Translations under genes and position numbers: made by a program
Source of the DNA: Xanthomonas phaseoli pv. phaseoli
GTDB taxonomy: Bacteria > Pseudomonadota > Gammaproteobacteria > Xanthomonadales > Xanthomonadaceae
NCBI GenBank assembly: GCA_022749655.1
Contig: CP094243.1
Location: forward strand, 3,224,001 to 3,288,000
DNA: 64,000 nt
Direction: 5' to 3'
In this document: in pieces, positions 33,473-43,700 of the stretch
Layout: each line of letters begins with the position of its first letter
Numbering within the stretch: the stretch's first letter is position 1
Notes under the pieces: model-generated
Databases searched by the model: none
Told to the model about the DNA's origin: nothing
Seen by the model: only the letters and a program-made list of their open reading frames with translations

Positions 33473-35980
33473 AGTCGCGCGCCCTCGCCCGCCGCCACGC
33501 GCAGCAGATCGGCGAACACGCCTGCCGCGGTCACTTCCGGCCCCGCGCCCGGGCCCTGCACCACCAACGGATTCTCGCAGTAGCGACGCGTGGTGAACTG
33601 CACCACGTTGTCGGTGAGGCGCAGATTGGCGAAGGCGTGATCTGCGGGCAATTCCACCAGGCCCACGCTGGGCGCGCGGTCCGGCGGCAGCTGCGCCACA
33701 TAGCGCAGCACGTTGCCGCGCGCACGTGCGTCGCTCAGGCGCTGCGCGAACACCGCATCCACTTCGGAAAGCCGCGCCATGAAATCGTCCACGCTGGCCT
33801 GGCGCAGCGCTTCCGGCACCAGGCTTTCAACCTGCACGTCTTTCAGGCTGATCGCGCGCCCCGCTTCGCGCGCCAGGATCACCAACTTGCGCGCCACGTC
33901 CACACCGGACAGATCGTCGCGCGGGTCCGGTTCGGTATAGCCCATGCCGCGCGCCTGCGTCACCAGTTCGGCGAACGGCACACTGCCGTCGTATTTGTTG
34001 AACAGCCAGGCGAGCGTGCCGGAGAAGATGCCTTCGATCGAGGTCACCGTATCGCCGGTATCGACCAGGTCGCGCAGCGTGGTGATCACCGGCAAACCGG
34101 CGCCCACGGTGGCTTCATAACGGAAGCGCGCACCGCTGGCGTCGGCCGCCGCGCGGATCGCCTCATAACGCGCCAGCGGGCCGGACCCGGCCTGCTTGTT
34201 CGGCGTCACCACATGGATGCCAGCGGCCAGCCAACCCGCATAACGGTCGGCCACTTCGGCGCTGCCGCTGCAATCGATGATCACCGCATGCGGCAGGTGC
34301 GCAGACAGCAGATGCGTGGTGAAACGCTCCAGATCGGTGGGCGCGGACGCCGATGCAAACGCATCGCGCCAATCGCCGACCAGGCCACGCTCGTCCAGCA
34401 GCATGCGACCGCGCGAGACCACCGCACGCAGGCGCAGGTCCAGATTGGCCTTGCCCAGCAACTGCGGTTGCGCGATGCGCAGTTGATCCAGCAACGCCGC
34501 ACCCACATTGCCCGGCCCGATCACGCCCACCGAAAAGGTTTGCGGCGACAACCAGAAACCGGCATGCGCCGCGCGCAACGCCTTGGTCGCATGCGCTGCA
34601 TCGATGGCCACCGAGATATTGCGCTCGGAAGAGCCCTGCGCAATTGCCAGAATATTGACCTGGGCTCGCCCCAACGATTCGAACAAGCGCGCAGCCACGC
34701 CCGGCTGCCCGGCCATGCCATCGCCCACCGCTGCCAGCACGCTGATGCCGGTGGTCAGTTGCACGCGCTGCACCTGGCCGACCGTGAGTTCATGCGCGAA
34801 CGCCTGCAACAACGCATTGCGCGCACGCTCGGACTCGTGCTGCTTGACCACGCAGCAGATCGAATGTTCCGACGACCCTTGCGAGATCATCACCACCGAC
34901 ACCTTCGCGGTGCGCAGCGCCGCAAACACGCGCTCGCTCGGCCGTACCGGGCACGCCGATCAGGCCGGTGCCTTCCAAGTTGAGGACGGCAAGATCCGGA
35001 CTGAGCGTCAGCCCCTTGATCGGCCCGCTCACCGCGCTGCTGGCGGTGATGCGCGTGCCCGGGTGTTCGGGCTGGAAGGTATTGCGGATGATGATCGGCA
35101 AGCCGCGTTCGATCGCCGGCGACATCGTTTGCGGATGCACCACCTTGGCGCCGAAATACGCCAGCTCGCACGCCTCGTCGTAGCTCAGCGTCTCCAGTTG
35201 CACCGCTTCTGGCACCACGCGCGGGTCGGCCGACAGCACACCATCCACATCGGTCCAGATATGCAGCTCGTCGGCATTGAATAGCGCCGCGAAGATCGCA
35301 CCGGAATAGTCGCTGCCATTGCGCCCAAGCGTGGTTATGCGGTCGGCGCGGTCGCGCGCCACGAAGCCGGTGACCACCACACGCGTTTGCGGATGCGCCT
35401 GCCGCCAGGTTGCCAGGCGCTGCGCACTCGCCTCCCAATCCACATCCACACCGAGTTCGCCGCGGTTGACCACCAGCACATCGCGCGCGTCCAGCACCGC
35501 GCAGTCTTCACCGATGGCGCGAAAGTGATCGCCCAGCAACTGCGCCGAATACACCTCGCCCAGGCCTTGCACGCGGTCGAGCACTTCGCGCGGCAATTCG
35601 CCGATCACCGCCAGTGCACCAAGGATCTGCGACAGGTGTTCGAAACGTTCGTCCAGCCATTCCACCGTCGGCCCGGAATGCTCGCCGAGCAAGGCGACCG
35701 CCGCACCGCGATGGCGTGCGCGGGTTTCGTGCCAGCGCTCGCGCCATTCGGAACGATTTTTCGCCGCCAGTTCGGCCAGTTCGATCAAGGCATCGGTGAC
35801 GCCCTTCATTGCCGAGACCACGGTGACCTGCACCGTCTCGTCGCGTGCAAGCAGCAACTGCGCCACATGCCGATACCGGTCGGCATCGGCCACCGAGGTG
35901 CCGCCGAATTTGTGCACGACAGTGCGCGCAGAGGACGCAAGGACAGCAGCGGGTTCAAACGAAACAGCGGGCGATGACAT
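33469..35980 (-). CDS. thrA: Bifunctional aspartokinase I / homoserine dehydrogenase, disrupted by a 4-bp tandem duplication
   Basis: About 835 residues when rebuilt. The aspartokinase domain shows [17 protein letters not shown] and [12 protein letters not shown], followed by ACT domains ([31 protein letters not shown]) and homoserine dehydrogenase ([41 protein letters not shown]). The frame breaks at 34932-34939, where GAGC is repeated (GAGCGAGC on the coding strand). Removing one copy restores [13 protein letters not shown], and 2512 nt becomes 836 codons. It is downstream of a leader-peptide attenuator. Confidence 0.93.
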
Positions 35981-36031
35981 CGACAGACCTCGTTGAGGGA
36001 GGCCCCGTCCGTATCGGATGAGAGAGGGAAA

Positions 36032-36057
36032 CCCCGCATCCTGATCCGGGTGCGGGG
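36032..36057 (-). terminator. thr attenuator hairpin
   Basis: On the minus strand CCCCGCA (36057-36051) pairs with TGCGGGG (36038-36032) around a 12-base loop, followed by TTT CCC TCTCTC. The 5' arm (CCGCACC, 36055-36049) can pair instead with GGTGCGG inside the leader (36098-36092), giving an antiterminator. That leader segment can in turn be covered by CGGGCCG (36157-36151) pairing with CGGCCCG (36094-36088). Confidence 0.75.
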
Positions 36058-36073
36058 CCGTTGTTTTCGGAAG

Positions 36074-36205
36074 TTACGCGAAGACGACGGGCCGCACCGG
36101 GCGAATGGTGGCGGTAGTAATGATGGTGGTAATGCCGGCCGCGCCCGCACCGGCCCGCAACAGCGGCCGGCAGAGAGGCGAGACGGTGGCGGAGGCGTTA
36201 CCCAT
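36074..36205 (-). CDS. thrL: thr operon leader peptide
   Basis: 43 codons from the ATG at 36205 to TAA at 36076-36074. The middle reads GITTIITTATI (codons ATT ACC ACC ATC ATT ACT ACC GCC ACC ATT), a regulatory run of five Thr and four Ile codons within ten codons. This is the expected sensor for threonine and isoleucine supply in thr attenuation. There is no ribosome site close to the ATG; an in-frame ATG at 36220 is an alternative start. The overlapping alternative pairings described for the terminator entry support function. Confidence 0.8.
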   Translation of the reverse strand: MGNASATVSPLCRPLLRAGAGAAGITTIITTATIRPVRPVVFA

Positions 36206-36211
36206 GCATGC

Positions 36212-36241
36212 AAAAGACATCACCTGGCCGAGACCTGTCAA
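36212..36241 (-). promoter_or_regulatory. Candidate thr operon promoter
   Basis: A perfect -35 TTGACA (36241-36236) is followed after 18 nt by a weak TCTTTT (36217-36212). Transcription would then start at or next to the thrL ATG, giving a leaderless leader peptide. Confidence 0.4.
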
Positions 36242-36397
36242 GCATTGCGTGAATGGGCAGGCGCATGCGTTGGGCGCACGGAACAGAAAACCTTGCCGCT
36301 CAGGGATTTAGCCGCCGCGCTCGCAAGCAATTGATTGCCATGGAAACTTTTACGGCGACCTTGGCGGATCGCCGTGCGCAGCTTTGGCACACCTGTC

Positions 36398-37726
36398 GAG
36401 CGTGTGCAGAATTTTGTGTAACCGTGGTTTGGGTTACCGCTGAGGAAGTCGCCCCTCGAACTGGATCGTAAAGCGGTTCAGCGCAGCCTTCCAGTCGCGG
36501 ATCGGCAGCGTCCATTTCTTGGTGATGTTGCGCAGAGCCAGGTAGAACAGTTTCATCAAGGCTTCGTCGCTGGGGAACGCGCCGCGGTTCTTGGTCAGCT
36601 TGCGCAGGCTCATGTTGACCGACTCGATGGCGTTGGTCGTATAGATCACCTTGCGGATCTCCGGTGGGTAGTCGAAGAACGGGATCAGTCGTGACCAATT
36701 GCGCCGCCATGACTGGCTGATGGGCGGGTACTGGGCGTCCCACTTGGCCTCGAACTCGGTCAGTGCCTGCTCGGCCTCCTCGACGGTGGCGCAGGCGTAA
36801 ATGCGCTTGAGATCGGCGGCAACCTCGGCGCGGCGTTTCCACGAGACGTAGTTCAGGCTGTGCCGCACCATGTGCACGATGCACAGCTGCACGGTGGTCT
36901 GCGGGAACACCGCCTCGATCGCCTCGGGAAACCCCTTCAGGCCATCGACGCAGGCAATGAAGATGTCCTGCACCCCGCGGTTGCGTAGCTCCGTCACGAC
37001 TTGCAGCCAAAACTTGGCACCCTCGGCCTGCGCCAGCCATAGGCCCAGCACTTCCTTCTCGCCGCCCATGGTGATGCCGATGGCCAGGTACACCGCCTTG
37101 ACCCGCACCGCGCCCTCGCGCACTTTGACGTGGATGCAGTCCAGATAGACGATCGGATAGACCGGATCCAGTGGCCGCGCCTGCCACGCCTTGACCTCCT
37201 CGACGACCGCATCGGTGACTGAGGAAATCAGACTCGGCGACACCTCGGTGCCGTACATCTCCTCCAGGTGCGACTGGATCTCGCGCACGGTCATGCCGCG
37301 CGCGTACAACGACAAGATCTTGTCATCGAAGCCGGCCCAGCGGGTCTGGTGCTTGGGGATCAGCTGTGGCGCGAAGCTGCCGTGGCGATCACGCGGAATC
37401 TCGATCGGCAGCTCGCCGAACTCGCCCTTGAGCGTCTTGCGGCTGCGTCCGTTGCGCGTGTTGCCGGCCGCGTTGGCGACCGGCTCATGCTTGTCATGAC
37501 CGAGGTGTTCGGTCATCTCCGCGTCCAGCGCCCGCTCCACCAACCGCTTGGTCAGCTGCTTGAGCAGGCCGTTCTCGCCGATCAGATCCTCGGGTTTGGT
37601 GTAGTTGACCAACAGGCTGCTAAGCAGCTCGTCGGGTACCTCATGTGTGCGTGGGCTCATGGTGTCTCCGGGTTAGGTGGCAGTCTCCTGCCTGTGGCCC
37701 GGTTACACAAAATCTAGGACACGCCC
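36398..37726 (-). mobile_element. IS256-family insertion sequence, copy 1
   Basis: 1329 bp with imperfect inverted ends (GAGCGTGTGCAG... at 36398; complement of ...CTAGGACACGCCC ending 37726), sharing TTTTGTGTAACCG inside both ends. It differs from the copy at 54672-56002 only by two T residues in one end. The 8-bp flanks CACCTGTC and GGTCGTTG do not match, so there is no target duplication: the left flank is thr leader DNA and the right flank is the interior of fhaB. Confidence 0.9.
36434..37660 (-). CDS. IS256-family (mutator-type) transposase
   Basis: 408 residues, intact. DDE catalytic positions are visible: Asp in VYLDCIHVKV, Asp in FIACVDGLKGFPEAI, Glu in TTNAIESVNM. An N-terminal DNA-binding region precedes them (LVERALDAEMTEHLGH, NTRNGRSRKTLKGEFG). 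Identical in sequence to the transposase at 54740-55966. Confidence 0.95.
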   Translation of the reverse strand: MSPRTHEVPDELLSSLLVNYTKPEDLIGENGLLKQLTKRLVERALDAEMTEHLGHDKHEPVANAAGNTRNGRSRKTLKGEFGELPIEIPRDRHGSFAPQLIPKHQTRWAGFDDKILSLYARGMTVREIQSHLEEMYGTEVSPSLISSVTDAVVEEVKAWQARPLDPVYPIVYLDCIHVKVREGAVRVKAVYLAIGITMGGEKEVLGLWLAQAEGAKFWLQVVTELRNRGVQDIFIACVDGLKGFPEAIEAVFPQTTVQLCIVHMVRHSLNYVSWKRRAEVAADLKRIYACATVEEAEQALTEFEAKWDAQYPPISQSWRRNWSRLIPFFDYPPEIRKVIYTTNAIESVNMSLRKLTKNRGAFPSDEALMKLFYLALRNITKKWTLPIRDWKAALNRFTIQFEGRLPQR

Positions 37727-40700
37727 GGTCGTTGCCGGCGGTCAATTGCAGGCTGTCGCCGGTGCTGATGCTGGTGCGGGTGGCGACCTTGCCGTCCAGG
37801 CCCGTGGTGGGGGTCAGCGAGAGATTGTTGCCTGCCTGCAAGGCGGCGCTGCCCCCGCATTGATGCTGACGCCATGCAGTTGCAGGTCGTTGCCTGCGGA
37901 CACGATCAGGTCTTTACCCGTGACGAGTGACACGGCATCGCCGCCACGCAGCAGGCCGTTGTCGTCGCGCAAGGCACTCGGCGTGAGGCTCAGATTGTTG
38001 CCTGCGATCAACGCCGCACTGCCGCCCGCCTGCACGCGGGTGCCGGTCAAGGTCATGTCGTTGCCGGCAAACAGTTGCAACGTATTGCTCGCACTGATGC
38101 CGGACAGGATGCCGACGCCATTGATGGCCTTGGCCGCTTCGCTAACCAGGTTGTTGCCGGCCACCAGTGCGACATCGCGACCCTGGATCTGGCCCTGGTT
38201 AAGCAGGTCGTTGCGCGCTTCCAATGCCACGCTGCCGGTGCCGCTGATGCGGCCCTGGTTGAGCAGGTTGCCGGCGGTGACGCTGACGTCGGCGCCGGCA
38301 ATCACGCCCTGGTTGCTCATGGCGTTTGCGGCATCGAGCTCGACGTTGCCGCCGGCGATCAAGGCGCCATTGCCACGCAACTGCAGCGAGTTGGAGGCCA
38401 GGTAGACCACCGGCACCAGCACCTTCTGGCCCTGGTAGTCCTGCTCCACCATCCACACGATGTCTTGCGTGAGCGCAGCCGCCTGCGCAGCGGTGAGGCC
38501 GACGCCCATACTCAATTGCAGCTGGCCTGCAGCAGCCACGCCGGATTCGAGCAAGGCGCGGTATTGCGCCACGCCATCGGCGTAGTTGCCCAGGTAGCGA
38601 CGGCCGGTGAGCTGGGTGATCTGGTCCAGCACCAGGCGTTGCTCATAGAAGCCGTCGCCCAAACGGGTCTGGGTCCACTCCGGGTCCACGCCCAGCTTGT
38701 CCAGCAGGAAGTCGCTGCTGATGAAGTTGTCGTAGTTGACGAAGCGCGGGTCGGTCTCGATCAAGTAGCGACGGCCGGGGCCGTTGCTGCGCCAGGCGTT
38801 GATGCCGCCCAGGCCGATTGCTGCGCGGCCCATCGCCGTGCGGTCAGTGGCCACGCCACTGGAGAGGCGATACAAGCCGCCGATAGGCAAATCGATCTGC
38901 GTCAGCGAGGCCTGGCCGCCACCGACGAGATTGGTGACGGGAATGCTGGCCTGGTCGACGCGCGTACGGGTTGCGTTCGCGCCCGTCGTGATACCGGTAC
39001 CGGCGGCGGTAGTCTGTACAGTCGCCTGATCGACGCTGCTGCGCACCAGGCCGCTGTCGTTGGACATCACCGGCGCAACCGACATCTTGACGATGCCGCC
39101 CGATGTAGCGAGCGTGGCGTCCTGCGTGTTGGCTCCGACCTGAGTGCCTGCGCTGCCAGTGGTGCCGGTCGCGACTTGGATGCTGCTCGCGCCGCCGTTG
39201 GCGCGGCCCACCACTGCCTGGCCGCCAACTCCACCGGCGCTCTGCGCGGTGCGACCATTCAAGCCAACCTGGGCGCCTACGCCACGCAGCGCAGCGCCAC
39301 TGACGGCGCGACCATCGCTACCGACAGCGCCATTGCTGATATTGGCGCCGTTGATGCTGACGCCTTGGCTGCCAGTCATGCTGGCGCCCAGGGCGATATA
39401 GCTGCTGTTGGTCGTTGAGGAGCTCAGCCTCTGGTCTTCTTCTTCGTAATAGCAGACGACCTTCTGCCCAACCGGCTGCATGCAGTCGTTGGTGATCGCG
39501 GTGACGATATGTTCCACATCGCTTTGTCGAACCGTCTGATTCAACGCCAGCGCCTGGTTAAGCAGCTGCTCGCCCCCTACGATCATCCCATCCGAGAGTC
39601 CGCCAAGACCACGCTGGATTGCAGCGAACAAGCCTGCTGCAGCGATGGTGGAGGCATTGTTCGTCACGCTCCCCGACAGCAGGATGTTTCCGCCCGCCGC
39701 GATGCGTCCTTCTGCGCTTGCCGAAGACAACTGCTCCTGCTGAATGACCTGATAGTTGCGATAAATACCCGGCGCGAGCCCCTTGTAAGGATAGGGAGCG
39801 GGCTCCTTGGATATTACGGATCGCCTTGCCTTCGATGAGCTCACCACCCGAATACACGCCGTCGTTGCCGGGATCGGTAGAGACGCTGGTGGTGTTAATC
39901 ACGCGACGCCGATTATTGAGCTGCTGGGCCGCAATCAAGATGCTTCCATCAGCCTCAATGCTGCCCGAAAGATTATTCACCACGCCGGTCCGAGACACCA
40001 AGGTGCCACCACCATCCTGCGCGCCACCAATCGCGATATTGCCCAGGCTGAAAATGCGTGCGTCGCGATTGAGCAACTGTTCGCGCACGATCAAATTCAT
40101 GTTGCCAGTGGAGCCCAGCAATGCGGAGCCATAGGCAGCGTTGTTGGTCGCACCGCCGAAATCAGCGCCATTGACCAGCGTGCCGGTATTCACCGAGACA
40201 TTGCCGCCTACGATGCTGCCGGTGTTGTAGACGCTGTTGGCAACAAGCGACAACGCCCCGTTGCCGGAAATGCTGCCGGCGTTGTCGATGACGTTGCCGC
40301 CGTTGAGGCGGGTATCGTTGGAGACGATATTGGCACCGCCGCGGTTGGTGATGCTGCTGGCGATGATATCGAGGGTGCGCGCAGCTTTGAGCGTGGACTC
40401 GTTGACCAGGTTGCCGCCCACACGCAGGTTGAAATTGCCGTTGCTGACCAGGTCGGCACCGGCGCGGTGCGTGTAGTCGCTGCGCAGGGTCAGATCCAGC
40501 AGGTTCTGCGCGAGGATGCTGCCGCCACCGTCGAAGCCGACCGTGTCGATGACCACATCGCCGGCGCCGCCGGTAACGCTGCCTGCGCCAATCTGGCCAC
40601 CGGCATTGCTCAGGTTTTGCAGGTTAAGGCGAACCGATTGCTCGGCCTTGACCTTGCCGTTCTGGTTGTCGAGCGTGGCACCTGCGCGCTGCAACAGGAA

Positions 40701-43700
40701 GTTGGCGCCGGCATACACGCTGCCGCCCTGGTTGTTCAGCGCATTGGTATTGGCGATCAGGTCGCCGCCTGCGACCAACTGGCCGCTAGTGTTGGCGATG
40801 CTGGCCGCGTCGATCACCACACTGCCGCGCCCACCCAAATTGCCGCCGGTGTTGGTCAATGCGCCGCCAGTAGTAATGCGGGTCAGGCCACTGCCGTTGT
40901 TGACGATGCTGGCTTGGGTGTTGTCGATCCGACCGGCGGAGACGGTCAAGGTATTGCCCGCATCGAGCTGACCGCCGCTATTGAGCAACGCGCCGGTGAC
41001 CGCAACGTTCAGATCACGGCCGGCGCTGAGCTTGCCGCTCTGATGATTATCCAGTTGACCACGTGCGGTGATGCCGAGGTCGCGACCGGCCTGCAGATTG
41101 CCGCCAGTGCTGCTGATGTTTTCTGCAGTGATTACGGCATCGGTACTGGCACCGATCGTGCCATTGCCATTGTCCAAACTGCGGTTCAATTCAACGCGCA
41201 GCCCCCGCCCACGCCTGCATTGGCAATCGCCTGCACGGTACCGCCGGCATTGCTGAGACTGTCGGCACGCAAGGTCAGCGCACCGCCGCTGGCCTGCAGC
41301 AGGCCGTTACGGTTATCGACCGTGCCGCTGGTTTGCACGTTCAATGTCCGTGCCGACACCGATCCGGCCAGATTATTGAGGCTGGCTGCGCTCACGCCTG
41401 CGTCGCCCGCCGCAGCGATGGCGCCGCTCTGGTTGTTCAGGGCGCCGCTGGCGCCCAGTGTCAACTGACCCTGCGTCAGGATGCGTCCACTGTTGTTGCC
41501 GAGTGCACCGCGACTGGTCACCGACAGGGTGCCGGTGCCGGCATGTTCGATGCGGCCCTGCGCATTTTCAATACTGGCAGCGGTGATGCTCAGATCCTGA
41601 CCGTTGCTGGCGAGCGTGCCGGCGCTGTTGTCGAGCGCACCCCCGATCACTACGCGGGTCACACCTGCGCCGCTCTGCACTAGTCCACCACCGACATTGC
41701 TCAGGCTTCCGCCATCGATGCTCAACTGGTTCGCCTGCAGTTGCCCGCCGACATTGTTGAGACGCCCGTTGTCGATATTGCCGCCGGCCTGCACGGTAAG
41801 CGTTCCGCCCGCGAGCAGATTGCCGCCGCGATGATCGAGGCTACCGCCAGTGGTCAGTGCCACATTGCCGGTGGCCCGCGTGGTGGCGCCAGCCAACTGC
41901 AGCTGACTGCCCTGCGCAGTAAGGTTGCCGCCGACCAGCAGCGTGCCGGAGGCGGTGAGCTGACGATCGGCAACCAGATTGAGCGTGCTTCCGCGACCCA
42001 GGTTACCGTCTGCGTTGATGCCGGCACCCACCGTACCGGTGATACCGATCTGGCCTGCACGAAGGGTGAGATTGCCCGCTGCGGTAGTTTGACCGGCGTT
42101 TTCGATGCGCGCGCCTTGCACATCGACCGTTGTCCCGCTGACAGTGCCTTGCTGGCGTACGACCGCATCGCTGACGAGTGTGAGTTGTTGACCCGCAACC
42201 TGGCCGGCAACCGTCAGGTCGCCTGTGGAACGCAGGTCGAGTGTGCTGGCTGCGCTCAGATTGCCACTTTGCGTCAGCGCGCCATCGGCCTGTGCCGTGA
42301 ACGCCCCTGCCGATGCCAGGCGGCCATCGAGCTGCAGGTTGCCACGACTGATCAATGCCACATCGCCACGCTCGCTGCCCAGCTGACCGCTGCTGCTCAG
42401 CTGCCCCGCCTCCACGCGCAACGCGTTACCGCCGATCAGATCGCCGCGGTTATCCACCGCGCCGCTGGCGCTGACACCGAGTCGCTGCAGGCCATAGGCC
42501 TGACCGGTCTGGCGTAGCGAACCGACACCAAGCGAGAGTTGATTACCCGCGCGTATGGCGCCAGCGTTGTCGAGTAGGCCAGCGGTGGACAGGGTGGCGT
42601 CGCCTTGCGCCAGCAGCACGCCAGTCGCGGTGTTACTCGCACTGGCAGCAGTCGCGGTCAGGCCACCACCGGCCGCGACCTGCGCGGCGTTGGCCAGCGC
42701 ACCGGTTGCGCTCAGCACCACGTTGCGGTCTGCCTGCACCACGCCGGCAACCGCCAACTCGCCGGTGCTGCGCAGATTGATGTCGGTGGCGGCATCGAGT
42801 GCACCACGGCTGTCGATCGCTGCGCCGTCCAGGCTAATTTCGGCGCCGCTTTGCAGCACTGCCGCTTGCCCGGTCGCGATCTGCGCGCCACGCAGGGTTG
42901 CGTTCGCTGCGGACACCGCCTGGCCGTTCAACGCGAGTCCGCGTTGTGCCTGCAGATCCAGCTGCGATGCCGATTGCAGCGTGCCTGCGGCAGTGAGATC
43001 GCGCCCGGCCTGCAGCGCGATGGACTGCGCCTTGAGCGAACCGGCCTGTTGCAGATCGCCGCCAGCGGCGGCGTGCAGCGTGGTGGCTGCGGCGACCACG
43101 CCCTGCAAGGTCATATCGCCCTGGCTGGTCAACGTCACGTTTGCCGCTTCGCTGCCGAGCTGGCCGCTGCTACGCAACGTACCCGCTTCGGCCAGCACTG
43201 CATCCTTGGCGATGAGACTGCCGCGGTTATCCAATGTGCCGGTGACCGTGGCGGTCAAGGCCTTGGCGGCGACGGCAGTGCCGCTCTGGTGCATGCTGGC
43301 TGCGGTGATACGCAGATCGCCGCCACTCTGCAGGCTGCCGGCATTCTGCAGTGCACCTGTCGCCAGCGTGACGCCCCCGACTGCCGCAAGTGCGCCAGCT
43401 GCTGCGTTGTTGATCGAACCTGCCTGTAGCGAGAGGTCGCGACCCGCGAAGACCTGGCCGGCATTGCCGAGCGCACCAGTCGCGCTGAGCACGACATCGC
43501 GGTTGGCCTGCGCAACACCCGCAAGGGCAAGATCGCCCATGCTGCGCACTGCAAGATCCGTCCCGGCATCCAGCGTGCCGCGGCTGTCGATGGCCGCACC
43601 GTCCAGAGTGATGGCGCCACCGCTTTTCAGCACGGCATCGCGACCGGTTGCAATGCTGTTGCCGTGCAGGACGGCATCTGTCCCGGCCTGCGCCTGTCCG

